DNA of 64,000 bases from Sclerurus mexicanus (Eukaryota; Chordata; Aves; Passeriformes; Furnariidae), in the NCBI GenBank assembly GCA_013396755.1, contig VWZF01006730.1:434001-498000 (forward strand), read 5' to 3'. Positions within the stretch are counted from its first letter, which is position 1, and each line of letters begins with the position of its first letter. The translations under genes were made by a program, and so were the position numbers. Below the pieces are notes generated by a model that saw nothing but the letters and a program-made list of their open reading frames with translations, had not been told where the DNA came from and searched no databases. This document shows positions 1 through 13,452 of this stretch, piece by piece.

Positions 1-3000
1 TCTTCAAAGAAGATTTCTGTCTCTCAGATCTCCTTGGTCACATAAAGGAAATGTTTGCCAGTGCACAACATAAATACTGGTTGAATGTCATCACCTAGTT
101 TTTGTGGTGTCTAACATAAATCCATAGTGCTTCACTTTATCAATTAGCCAATTCCATTTAAAATATTTGGTCGTTAGAGAGAACTGAAAGGCAGAAGCAG
201 GTATATTTTCTTAAATACCATGCTTTCAGGCTGTAACAGCTAAGGGGTCCAGAGTGCTGTGGGAAGGAGGCTGGAGCAGCCATGAGATTCTGAGTTCTTG
301 CTACTATATTAGGTAACATGGAAGTGGAGAAAGCTCTGCAGGATTACAAGTAGGATGAAGAATGGTATGTTTCTTTCTCACCCTCTTCACTATATTTCTC
401 TGTTATACATATTCCAAGCAATTTATGTCTAAGTTTTAAATTCTGTTTGGAAAGCGATGGTTAGCTAAAGGTTGGTGACAATAATAGCACATCTGACCAA
501 CATATCATTGCTTCTCTTACTGCTCAGAGTGGTGTTGAACCGAATGTGTTGACCTCTTATCACTGTGCAGAGGAGTTAGTGTGGCATCTTGAATCTAGTT
601 TCTTTTACAATACAGATGTCTACAGTTCAAAATCACTGCCCCCCATCAAAGCTGGCCCACCTGCAGGAAGAGATGCCAAAGAATAAATGATGATGGGAAA
701 TTAGTTATCCTCTAACCCTTAGAAACCAATCGTGCTTCAAATAAGCATGAAATGAATGACTGGATCTTGTTGCTATCAACTTCATCATTATCTTTGCAAT
801 CTTCCTCAAATCAACATCTCACCAGCATCACTCCAACTGTAAATAGCTTGTTAATAATTTATTGATAATAATTTTCAATGCTGATTGAACACCTGATGTT
901 GAGAGGAACACAGCATGTGATGGTGCATTACCTGTTCACTATTAACACCAGGCAAATGAGCACTGTTTTCCTACACGTGTTAAATGCAAGTTGGTTCACA
1001 GTCCTCTTTAACATTCAGTAGGTCTCTCCACTCTCTCCAAATGCAGTGAGGCATATCTTTGCAGTGCCTCCAGTTGAATCAGAAAGAATGCGCAATAAAG
1101 CATTCCTTCAAATTAATCAAGGTAGTGACAAGCAGCTCTTATCAGAGCTGTTGCCACCTGATGAGTTTTTAGAGACTGGCAATCGAGTGTCATATCTTCA
1201 GTATGCATTAGTCTCTTGGCATGAGAGAAGACTTTTCATGGACATGCTCCTTTTTTCTGCATGGAGCAAGAAAAATGGAACTTCTCAGATGCAAATTTGC
1301 AGCTTGCTAGAATTGAGCCTCATTGTACTCTTGATGGCATTTAAGCAAATAACTGTTAGTGCATGTTGGCACCAGGATCAAGTTTGGTGAGATGAGCAAA
1401 AGGGCTGTATGGTATGGTTGCTGGAAGTACAAGGAAGCTGGAGTAGTTGACTTCAGGCAGATAAGCCCAGTCTTTCTGACAAAGCAGATCAGGCAGTCTA
1501 TTATATACTAGTCTATTATGTATTATATCTATATTGGAGGGATCCATTGTGTCATGGGTTGAGATTTTCTTCCATTTGCCTGACTGGCTGAAAAAATTTT
1601 CGTAAGATGATCCAAAGCATATGTATGCACCTCTGTGGAAAAAGAGCCCACTCAGCTGTCTCATGCCCTGCTATGTATGTAGTCATTCAGGTGTGCTGAC
1701 ATCCCAAAAGTGCTCATGATCAGCTGAGGCAGGGAATGGACAAAAGCATTGCTCTAGCAATCGTAGATTTTCTTCAGTGTCCTGAATCCCAGCTTAATTG
1801 AGGTGGTTTCATATTTTCCTGCCAGCTTCATAGTACCCACATGGCTACCCAGATGTCTGCTGAATTATCAAGCCTGTTCTCACCACAAACTTGCGAACTA
1901 ATGTGAAGAGTCTTCATCACCCCCTCCTTCCTTCTTACGTTATTCTAACAGGGAGAACAGTACTCATGTCTCTAGACAATGGCAGTGTTGCGATGGAAAA
2001 ACACTGGGAGGAAAATAGATGATCTATCTTCTGATACATTAAGTCCCTTTTCGAATGAGTGATATTTTCCTGAGGCCTCTATATTTGGAACAAGTATTAT
2101 TTTTACCTACATGCAACATTAAAATGAGTGAAAATGTTCTCAACTCATCGCTTGCATCAAAGCTTGTAATCTGCAATTTTGGAATTAGCATTTATCTTAC
2201 TCATTCCATTAACCTTTTTGTCTGAAGCCCTCTAGAAAGACTTAAACTTAACTTCTAAACTTGTTCATGCATTAGATATTATAATAAATCAACTTAATTA
2301 ACATATAAAAAGCTCTATAGAGTTATTTAATAACATAATTTATTATTCCAATAGCAAATTAACAGAAAAATTGCCAAAAGTATACACAGAATCCTCATTA
2401 TAAAGTATCAGAAGTAACAACAAATATCTTAGCAGTTGGATACTGAATATACTATGAAAGGGCACGGTAACATAAAATAGCTAGCTTTTTTCTAGATAAA
2501 AAAGTGTTGTGTCAAATTTGAGAAGATCATTATGTCTGCTCTTGTTAAGTGTTTTTCTGTATTAACAGACTTCTGCCACTGTGCTACACAAATTGTCAAG
2601 CCTTTGAGAATATCCAATTCTAATTGTCATGGGCCATTGTGCATTACAGATTCAGACCCAGACTCAAAAACATCTGGTTACAGTAGAAACTTTTGTGAAG
2701 GTCTTTTAGATCAATAACATTAACTTTCAAAAATGCAAAATGCAAACAAAACAGGAAAGCACTACAGAGCTGGCTAGGCTTTAACACAGTCCTAATAGAC
2801 AGAATTCCCTGTAATTCCATGAAATTTCCACTGCAGAACTGAAGACAATGAGAATTTTGACTGAAATGAGACTATGGGAAGTGGACCATGGTAGTTAGAG
2901 GAATACTTCTTGGCCTTTTGATTATGACTTTCATCTATCTGTATTTTTCTAAAATTATGAAAACCACCGAGCATGCAATGTTTCATAGTCAGGATGTCTG

Positions 3001-6000
3001 AAATGTAAATAAATACCTTCTCCTAGCAATCAGGATGAATTTTTAAATTTTAACTTCTTAACTATCTGCAAAGTATATCTAGACAAACACAGAACACAGA
3101 TGTGACATTGAATTCTGTCAATACATTTCAACAATGTGTTCAATGGCTTTGTAAATTTTTCCTACATTCATTAGTGACATTTTTTTAGCTAAAATGGTGT
3201 ATTCAGAGAAAACATTGTGAACGGTCAGCATATATCCAGCTGTTTATGAGTACTTGGACATACTGTCACTAAAGTGAGTACATGCCTTTAACATCCTCTA
3301 CTGTTTTGATGCCTATGTTTACAACACTAGACATTACATTAGTAATCTTTTCTTGATGTGCCTAAAGTTAAGTGTTGCCCAAAACTTACAGCTTCTGTGA
3401 TCTAATGATAAAAGAGTCTATATTATGCTGCAAAATTACCGAGTGGTCTAGAAAACAGCAATACTTGCAAAATACTGAATTTTGTGAGAGGTACAAGTTA
3501 TTTTTAGCACAAGCATTTTCTAACTACTAGGCTTTAAAGGAAATTTCTGTCATGAAAAAAAATTCCAAAAGTAGACATTTGACCCATCCTTGTGTTTGTA
3601 AATACAGAGATTACCATAAAATGTTCTTGTTTATCAAACAATCACTTCTTCCTGAGAGCTGTTTGACTTTCCTTTAATTCTGCAATGGCTCAGTGTTCAC
3701 CAGCTTGGAGAGTTTACTCCCATCTCTTCTGTTTTACAGAATCCAAGGAGCCAAGCCATGTCAGGTGGTGACAGAAACCTTCTCCAGACCACCTCAAGTT
3801 AATGACATCCCTGCTGCTCCCTCACTTCCACCTTTTGATTTTCCACATGTATAGCTGTAACAGGGAATGTGAAAATGAGAAATAATGCAAAATCCCCAAG
3901 CCCAACCTCTCTGGATGAAGAGGAATTTTTCCAAACCACCAGCCACACCTAGTGCAGGTCTGCATAGTCCTGGTGGACCTGCATTCCAGGCTCTGCATCC
4001 ACAGAGCCAGTCAGTCATTTTTCATAAATTCCTCATGCCATTACAATGCCCCTGACCTGTGCTCCTAGGAGGTGTACACTACAGCCATGACCCACATGGA
4101 GAGCTCCCCAGTGCCTTTGGAAAACAACCCCCAGCATCCTTCCATCACACTTTGTTCAAGGGAGTCCCACTATATAAAACCTACATCTTTTTTTTGCCTA
4201 TTTCTGTGCCCCTGGAGGACAAAGTGTGCTGTCTATATTTAGTGAAAAAATAAAACTGTCCACATTGTGCTCCTTTTAAAGTCTATGGAGAGCTTGGTTG
4301 CTGATTTTAACATGGAAAGGTTAGTGTCACTTCTTCCTCCCTGTGCTGGAGCTGCAACCTCTGAGCTGCTGCCCTTGAAGCCCCAGCACTAAGTCAAAGC
4401 CTTTAAATTAGAGAGCTCTGTGCACTAGCAAATAAATGCCAATGGGCACTATAGGAAGCACTTCTGAGAAATCAAAGACCAGGGAAAATAAAGATAATAT
4501 AAATTATTACCCATTATATCAAATAAAAGGGAGTGCATTGTTATGCTGCTGGGCTGTATTTTGGTGCTGATTTATATTTAACCTACTTAAACAAACTGCA
4601 ATGGCTGTTCTGTGAACACAAAAATGGATTGAAAGTTTCCATTTGATTAAATAAGGAGAAGAAATTACCCTGTGGCTAGTCTGTACATTCGCTGATCAAC
4701 AATGAAATCTCAATGGAAACTAGTGACCTGCCACTGTCAACACACAACCAATTTGAACTGAGCTTGAAGGGGGCAGTCATGTAAGCACCACTTCGGACAT
4801 TTATTTAACAGCACTTTAAAGCACAGCTCTCTCTCTCCAGCTCACGCTGTTTTATGTGTATAGTTGGCTCTGGCTGTACACGGAGATTGAACAGGACCGG
4901 GTTATGCCGAGCCGTCGTACAGCTGAGTGAATGCCTTGCGCCCTGGAATTCCTCACAGGGGACACCAGGCAGACTTGGAGATGGTGTGGCTAGGGGCTGT
5001 TCCCAGGGTCAGGTAACCTGGATGTTGGGGAGAAAAGGGGTTGGTAGCATAAATGCCAACTGCTCTGGGCAGCAGGAGCCTGGGAAAGCAGTCTGAGGAA
5101 CAAGTCGTCTGGGTGCAAATACCTGCCACCATCCAGCAAGGCAGGGCCCAGCTTCCCAATGCCCACCAGCCCCAGCTCTTTACCAGCTATGTCAGAAAGG
5201 GTCAGCTCCTTCCAGAGTCACCCCTGTGTCCAGCTGCTCTCTTCACTCAAAACTTGTTCTTTTTTTTTTTTTTTAATCCAGTTCAAACACTCCAGGAAAT
5301 GTGAAGCTATCTGCACTTCACCCATCTTGGGAAGACCCAGGGGACTTCCACACTTACCAGTGGAATTCTCTCAGCCTAAAAAGATAAGATTCAGCCTTAG
5401 CCTTTCCAAGCTAGAAGAATTCCTGACACGCGTTGTCCCGCATGTTGGAATAAAAAGACTGTTAAAAAATTATATCTGCAGATTTAACATCTTGCTAAAT
5501 TCTGCAAACCTTTTGCATTTTTTCCCTAAACAGCGAGTGCTGAAAATACAGTTCCAGAAGAATTTACAGTAGAATACTCTGCTCTCAGCTTCCCTCCAGG
5601 CAGAAACTGGACTAAGGGAGATGTATTTAACCCGTACAAAGAATTTTAACATAAACAGCCAACCATCCTCCCACTGGTTTCTCAGAAAACTAGTCTGTGA
5701 ATTATCCTGTATTTCAAAATTCATTATCTAACATGTGAAAAATGCTCAACACTTCTTGCTTAGTTTAGGAAAAAGGTTGCTGTGGAGTTCTTCTTAGTTC
5801 AGTGTTTTCATAAGAGTACTTGCTTTCTCCTTCCAATATTTATTGGCTCTTTGAATTCCATTACTAAATTTGAAGGAAGACATAAAAGTAAGGCTGCTCC
5901 AAGGTAACATCTCTATGCGTTTTTGTAGGCCATGCATATTTTCCATGCTGTGAAATCCACATTGATTTGCCCTGTAGAAACAAAAAATCTCCTTGGGGGG

Positions 6001-6374
6001 AGATTAAGTGATCTGCAACTCTCTCTCAGGCACTTTCCTGCCTGATTAGGCATTGTGATCAAAAGAACCCTAAAAACCTCTTTGATTTCAGATTTCCGCA
6101 CAGATCCTGTTTTTTAAGTCTCAGTATTTTTGTCATCTTTCTTGATCATTGCTTTTGTCATCTTTGCAAATGCTCTGGTTCTTTTGAATCTCCTGACTTT
6201 TGAAATCGTTTGATTCTCAGCTCAGTCTCTGTGTTTTTCTCTGCATTTACCTTTGGCAGGTGCTCTTACTTCTGACCCTACTTTCTGCCATCAACTGCTG
6301 GTGGTGGTGCCAGCACAGCTCTTTCTGCTTTGTTTTCTTCCAAAATAAAGCCTGGCACACGGGGAGTGCCAGGG
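1..6374. other. Intergenic DNA, no gene recognised
   Basis: AT-rich unique sequence. The longest open frames (for example 1046-1390) start at non-ATG codons and lack any domain or splice context. Notable small items are AT-rich homeobox-type DNA around 850-890 and 2260-2350, with the perfect palindromes CTCTATAGAG and GTTATT-T-AATAAC (2322-2334), a poly-T run at 5260-5274 and a TATATAAAA sequence near 4171. Confidence 0.6.
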
Positions 6375-6627
6375 GCCAGAGGAGTTGTGCCAGAGGAGAC
6401 TTAAATTGCATATTAAGAGAAATCTCCTCACGAAAGGGGTTGTCAAATGCTGGAATCAGCAGCCCAAGGAAGTGGTGGAGTCACCACTCCTGGAGGTGTT
6501 TAAAAGATGTGTAGATGTGGTGTTTAGGGACATGGTTTAGTGGTGCATTTGAAGGTGCCAGGTTAGCAGTTGAAATTGATGATCTTGGGGGGTCTTTTCC
6601 AAACTAAATGATTCTATGATTCTATGC
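6375..6627 (+). mobile_element. CR1 LINE fragment, 3' end
   Basis: Shows the standard CR1 tail: AAAGGGGTTGTCAAATGCTGG, then GTGGTGGAGTCACCA, GTTTAAAAGATGTGTAGATG, GACATGGTTTAGTGGTG, ending in GATTCTATGATTCTATG. This is the last part of ORF2 plus the 3' UTR of a 5'-truncated copy; it carries small deletions and cannot be active. Confidence 0.9.
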
Positions 6628-9600
6628 AACAAAATGAGACCTATAGCAGCTGTCTATGCAATCAACACCTAAAGACCAAAAGCAGGGAGGAAAAAAATTC
6701 AGCCCTTTCCTTTGTAATACTGTGTGACAGCAGAAGTCTATTTGCAAAGCTTTTGGTTGCTGTGCCTCTGCTTTTTCCTAGTTGATGAAGGAATGGTGAC
6801 AAGCAGTGATGGGAGGCTTTTCCTCTCTCCTTCACTAAACATCTGATTATTCAGTTCACAAAGACAGTTTCAGAGGAAAGCATGTTGCAGGTTGGGGAGC
6901 CCCAAATGTGTCTGTCTTTGTAAGTGATGCTAAAAATGGTGTTTTGGGTACATCATCTCCAGGAACGTTAGTGTGTGTCAGATTTCCCTTGCTTTTAATA
7001 CTGTATGAATTTCAGAATAGATTAGCACTTTTTCTTGTGCATCAACAAGATTGAAAGTCATTGCAATTGCAAGCAGTATTGCAAAAGAAAAACATCAAGT
7101 GTGAAAATGCATTTGCAGGTCCTGTTTAGCTTGGTCTGAGGCTTTATTTTGCTTGCAGAGACCAGAATCAAATCTCTCCTTTCTCCTACAATTTCCAGGG
7201 TTTGTTGGAATCCCCAGGTTTTTATGTCTGTCTTCCTCTGTTAAAGGTGGTACTGTTCTACCTCATTTATTTTTTTCAATATTCAGATCCTTTCTTGGTT
7301 TTAGCTTCTTCCCATCACTGACAGCTAGGGAGAGGATTGGCCCCCTTATCTTGGGGGCTTCTCTGATTCTGCAATTCCTTCTGATTTCTTAATAAGCATG
7401 TTTCTGCCAGCCTGAGAAAGTCACAAAACTTTCAAAATCCTCCTGGTATTTTAGAACTCATTAGACACTGACAATACTGACATTTGAAACTCATGCCTCC
7501 CAGTTTGCTGTTAGCTTTACAGCACCCACATATGACAGGCTAATAATAAGGACTGTAGATAATAACTAAGTCACAACCAAGATGGCTTTGAGAACATTTT
7601 TTCTAAATCGCCTTCTTCACCGTGGGAAAGACATTAAGCTACTTTGGGGGACTGGGTAATAACTCACAAACTGGCCTGTACCTTGTCAGGAGAAACTTTC
7701 AACATAAAGTCAAGGCATACAAGATAGGAACAGTCTGTCTACTTGGAAAAAAAGCAGGGCTGTGTTTGCTAGCAGGTGAAGTGGGAATAGTTTCATGCCA
7801 TGGAAAATGAGGTCCCAACAATGCTGTGTTACTGGAGTAAACCATGCTGTTGATATACTAGTAAAAAAAGGGAACATTGGCTGTGAGTACGAGGAGCATG
7901 CTGACCTCATGAACTGCAACTCATTTTGGCTGGGAGAGCTTGAAGGAATGATTAACTAAAACAAGAACATTTTATTAGACCTTTTATAACATAGTCTGAA
8001 AAGACTGGGTGGGGAGGGGTGGGGATTTACATTTCTGGGAGGCACCTGTCCTCAGAAAGGATAGGCTGTCTCACTGCTCAGTAGTTTTTATGCTTTCTTC
8101 TCCCATGTCCCACATTTTCTATGGCGTTTTGATTACTGACATCATTTATTGTGCTTAGCACAACTCTTTGTTCTGTGAGGAAAGGATACAAAATTATCTG
8201 AAGCCTGCCTTCAGTGCTCAGAGCTATAGACCACTAATACCTGATTGTTGATGTTCAAAACACAGGGCAAAGCTAAAGAAGCACCAAATGGAAAAGTCCA
8301 GAATCCAAAAGTGAGGATGATGCTGTCACTGAAGGAAAAGTAGTAATTTGTGGATTAAAACTACTTTTCTGAGTTGTTTTCATGAGGTTCAGCCTCCAAA
8401 GTATTACTATTCTGTCCAGAACTACAGATCCACTTGTTAAATGTTCTCAGGGCATTTTCTCTGGGAAAAAAATCATTTCCAGTGGACTGAGTTTTTGGGA
8501 GGAGGCTGGACACAGAGACCCTCCCAGATGCAGGGGTTTGAATTGCCCCATCATTCTCATATTGGTTTTGAGTCATCAACATTTGGTAATGCAATTATCA
8601 TATTACAGGCAGCCTCAGGCAGCTGAACTTTTCTTTCTGGTGGTTGAGATGTAATCCCTGTCCCACTGGTAGCATGTTAGGCTGGCTTGTGTCATGCCAA
8701 TTACAGATATAACAAGTTACAATAATGTTATAGGCCCGGAAGTAATAACTCAGATCACCAAAGAGAATGCCTTACAAGATTCACACACAGAAAGATCGTT
8801 TAAAGTTGATGCTCCAAGTCTCAGTTTAAAAAGCAAGGGCTGAGGTCTGTGAGCATTAGCATTTCCCTGGAGTTAGCCATATGTCTCACTTCAGGCCTGC
8901 ACAGACTAGGGGCTGACTAGACTCGCATCTCAGAAACAAAATCCTGAAAAGAATACAGAGACAAAGAGATATTAATATGATACCAATTTAGGTGAAAATT
9001 AGAGATTTCTAGGTCAGCCCAGACATTTTTCAATGACATGGTGTTTCCTATAAATATGAGTAGAATATAAGAGAGAGCAAAATCAGAGCCAACTCCTCAG
9101 AAATATCCAATGTAAAGGACTCTCACTGAAAACTGTTTAAACTCAGAGCAGGAGAAAGAATGTAGCCATAAACTGTAACAACTGGGAGTTCAACAACGTT
9201 TGAGAAACACTGTGTAAAACTCAGCTTTGTGTCTGTCCTTTCTTTCATATATCTGCAGTTACAACTAGTAGGGGAGGGTTTTTCAGTAAACTTCTGCCTG
9301 TGTGCCATGTCTCCATCTACTTCACTTTTTTCGTTTGCTTACACCTTCTGCAAGAAAATAGTTACACAGAGAAGTAAAAAGAAAGGGAAATTAGAAGTGA
9401 GGCATATCTCAATGACAGAGCTCTATAAAAGGGAATTACTCAGCAGCACTGGAAATAAAACAGAAAGAAACAAATCCAGGATTTACTGCTCTTGTCAGCT
9501 ATTTTGGATGAATCAGATCCAAAACCAAATCTGATCTCTCGTCTCTGGGAGAAAGAGTGATACTTAGTCACGTAGTTAGGGACAGTAATGCTTCAGGCTG

Positions 9601-12600
9601 GGATGGTAGTGTGCCTCAACAACCTCTTCCTTTTGCAATCAGACCCTATCTGGAGTCTGTATATATTAGAGAGAGGCACATTCACATTACCCTCAATTAT
9701 TTGTGTTTCAGGGCCCATTCTGCAGGGTTGTTCACCCTGGCTGGTCATCTGGGTTCCTATAGCAAAGAGGCAGCCACATGGCTCTGCAGGGACTGTGCCC
9801 CCTGAACACAAGGCCCTTATGAATCCCTTATGATTCATGGGCCATTTTCTGTGGCCTTGATAAACATCAGTGATCCACATCATTGGGAATTACTGCTGGG
9901 GGTGTCTGCAGTTTAATACTCACTGACACATCATCCAAGTGGCTGACTTGAACATAAGCAGCCAATAAGCACATTGTCATGTTCAGCCTTCGTGCCATGC
10001 TGCAGAATAGTGATATTTCCATTTAAATGCCAGGCAGGAAAGCAGTGTACTGAGCAGAGTACAGGACACAAGTCAATCTAGTTCAGTTCAATATTCGTAT
10101 TTGAGAGTTATTGTGGGCTAGGCAGAAAGCAAAATAGCCTGCAGCTTGCAGTACTGTTCTCTTCCTAAATGATCCTGAATGATTTAATTGATGTAAGCTA
10201 CTCCCTCCATTTAGTTTGAGGTCTGAATTGCTTATGAACCCAGATGAGGTGCCATGGTATGCATTCAACAATACCATGACATTTCACAATTGTGCATGAT
10301 TTGTGAAGATGGACTACCTGAACTAACCAACGTGTGCCCTTGCAGCTGAGAGCTGAGGTCTAGCTAGTGCTTTGTCTGTCCTTGCATACACATCAAAGCC
10401 TCTAATTTCATGTCTACATTAAATTAAACAATAGATCCATGCACCCATTTTAGGGATCAAGAACGTTTGCAAGATAAGTCAGCACGGTAAGACCTTGAGC
10501 GAGCGTCAGCCAGGTAAAGAGGGATTTGTAGCCTGGGGAAACTCAAGTGACTGACAGGGATGTTGCACAATGGGTTTCCCACACAGGTAATATGTAGAGA
10601 CATGGTCACCTTAGGAGAGGAATTGAGCACCAGAACATGCCTTAGGCATCCCATATTACCCTGAGCAAATTTCATCTTTCTCTATTGACTGAACACCAAG
10701 GGGTTTAGTTGCCCCTTAAAACAAGCCCTGCTCTCCAGACGTTTAGTTGGAAGCTGAAGTGCAGGCAGTTTGATTGTCCCTGAAGAGGACAGCAGGATCA
10801 ACAGAACAGCAGAAACATACATTGATGTGCTCTGCCTGCTGCCAGGTCAGCAGGGTACAAGGGGACTTTTCAAGGTTAGAGACAGTTCATAGGTATTTTC
10901 TGGCTCCTCCGGTTCAACTGAAGGGAAAACAGGATCGGGAAAGGCTCTGGGGAAAAAGGGCAAAGGAATTGTGTGTGGGTGGAAAAACTTGTCCCTGGTT
11001 TATAGCTTCTGATCCCGGATTCAGTGACTTGTACGTGAAAGCCTCATTTTTCAAATGTGCTTTGTCATAAAAAGGCTGTTACAGGAAGCTGGGAGGAAAA
11101 AAATCCATGCAGTGAGTGGGACACTGACTCCAGCCCAAAGATGGTCACACAGTTCCTCAGGTGCACGTGTACAAACGACCTTGCTCTGAACGGGGAGAGA
11201 CAGTGGATGTGCAGCTGCCGGCACTCGCTGCCTCCAGCTCCGCTCATCCCTGTTAACCACTGTTTTGGAACAGTTGCTTAGATACCACAAGAGCCTGGCT
11301 TCAACTTCGGACAAGTTAATTTGACATTAGAACTTGACAATACCAAATGTATTCCAGGGCTGAGACACACTTACAGATGAAAACCACAACACTGGTAGAC
11401 ATCAGTATTAAATCTAACTCCAATGAACAAACCTCCTGTCAGAGATCTGGTCAAGAAACCCCTTTCTTGTCCTCAGGCTCTCAAGGATTGTAGCAATAAG
11501 ACCCACATGTGAAATTTCACATGCCCTTGGCTCGCTGGAGCTAGACTGAGTGCCAGCTCCGTCCACCCCTGGCCTCCACTTCTCGAGGGGTCTCAAGGGC
11601 TGACTTTACATTTGCCAGACCTTGTAGTGACGAGGCCCTACAGACCCAATGCCATGCCACCCTTAGTGCTTGCATATTCTTTCAGAAGCCACCTGATATT
11701 AAAGCTTTCTGGCTCATCATTAATTTCTGCAAGGATTTATGCTAATGAAGATACCATTTTAGACACCACGATACTATGACTTAATTAATGATGGGAAAAA
11801 CCCCAGCAAATAAAAATGGGATTGCATGAGTAACTCCCCCATGAAGTGGTTCCATCCATTATTTGATACAGTCAGAAATGCAGATTTGAGTAGATTTCAC
11901 TTCCTGTGAGAACATTCATTAAATAGAACTTCACTGGATCAAGTCTTGCAGTCTTTACTTGAATATTATTCCCAAGAAGAACAATGGAAAGGAGCCCTAG
12001 ATCAGTGGGAATCCGAGCACTCTTTCATTGTTTTCTTGTTAATATATCTCCCTTCATTTGGAATGTCTCTTAACTCATTGCAACAGCTGAATAGCATGGC
12101 CCTTATTTCCCTTGGGATCATATAAAATGGTGTAAAATGCCACTGAGAACAAACAACCTAAGAAAAGTGCTGCAGACAATATTTTAATAAGCTTTATCAG
12201 ATGATAAAAAATATAATGCTTTCCTCTGCAGACACGTGGGAAACCATGAATCTTGATCCTGACAGTGGCTCTCCAAGAGAATGAAGGAAAAACTGAGAGA
12301 GGATAAGGGTTTTCAGTGCCAGTTTTCACCTTTGAAACCAGAATAGCTCTCTTATTTGGTCTGTATAAAAACTTTGTGTGTCTATGGGGATTTCTCGTGC
12401 TCTTTCTTGAAATATCTAATTCTATAAGAAATTGTAGTTTTGAGCCGTACTGACAGACTGAAGCAGCAACTGTATCACAAACAGGGTATTTATTTTTGCT
12501 ACGATAAACTTTAGAAGTAAATCACTTTTAAAGAAATCTTGTCCAAAAAGGTCTCCTAAACCCAAACATATATATATATATATATAAATCCCTTAGCTAT

Positions 12601-13056
12601 TTAAACAAAAGGTGTTTTCTCAGTTATGTATACTCGGTTTTCTTAATCAAAGGTATGAAGGATTGAAAGGAAGAACTGAAATTGTCAGTATTTATCACTT
12701 TTTATCTCTAGGCAAAGGGCAGATCATTAAATCAGCTGGAATAAGGGTGGGTTGGATCTTAGGAGACTGCCTTATGGCTATTTGCATTTCTGGAGTCTCA
12801 GGAGGAGTCTCCCCCCCCGTTGGAAAGCCTTTCCCTGTGACTTCATGATTGCCCAACTTTACTGATTTTTCAAACTACCTCCTGTGTGCCACTGTGAAAT
12901 ATTGCAGTTTATGAACTCTGGAAGAACCTTTACAAGAAAAATTAGGTAAAACAAATTCATGGTTGTTATGGCTAATTTGCATCATATAAAGAGAAAACAA
13001 ATGTTTTTCTAGATGAAAATCATATGGAAATGGAAATGAGAATTAGTGCCATTTTA
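6628..13056. other. Intergenic DNA, no gene recognised
   Basis: Unique AT-rich sequence between two CR1 fragments. No open frame shows a recognisable domain. Apart from the (TA)n at 12567-12587, the only local structure I noticed is a 10-11-base direct repeat at about 9808-9829 (CCCTTATGAAT / CCCTTATGATT). Confidence 0.6.
12567..12587. repeat. (TA)n dinucleotide microsatellite
   Basis: About ten TA units within ACATATATAT...ATAAATC. Confidence 0.95.
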
Positions 13057-13452
13057 TCATAAAATCATGCAATCATTGAATGGTTTGGGCTGGAAGGGAC
13101 CTTAAAGATCATCTAGTTCCAACCCCCCTGGGAAGGCAGGGACACCTTCCAACTGATCAGGTTGCTCAAAGCCCCATCCAGCCTGGCCTTGAACACAACC
13201 AGGGATGGGGCATCCATAAATTCTCTGGGCAACCTGTTCCAGTGCATCACCACTTTCCAAGTAAAGAATCTAATCTATACCTTCCTTCATTCAGTTTAAA
13301 ACCACTGCCTCTTGTCCTGTTACTGTCTGTCCATATGAAAGTCCCTCTCCCTCATTTTTATAAGCCCCCTTTAGTTACTGGAATTCTGCTGTAAGGTCTC
13401 CCTGGAGCCTTCTTTTCTCCAGGCAGAGCAATGCCAGCTCTCTCAGGTGTGA
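13057..13452 (-). mobile_element. CR1 LINE fragment, 3' end
   Basis: The reverse-complemented CR1 tail opens with a degraded (ATCATAGAA)-like repeat, then ATGGTTTGGGCTGGAAGGGA, CCTTAAAGATCATCTAGTTC, GGGACACCTTCCA, CCTGGCCTTGAACAC and CTGGGCAACCTGTTCCAGTG. It runs on to the CTCCAGGCAGAGCAATGCC block. It is 5'-truncated and inserted in minus orientation. Confidence 0.92.
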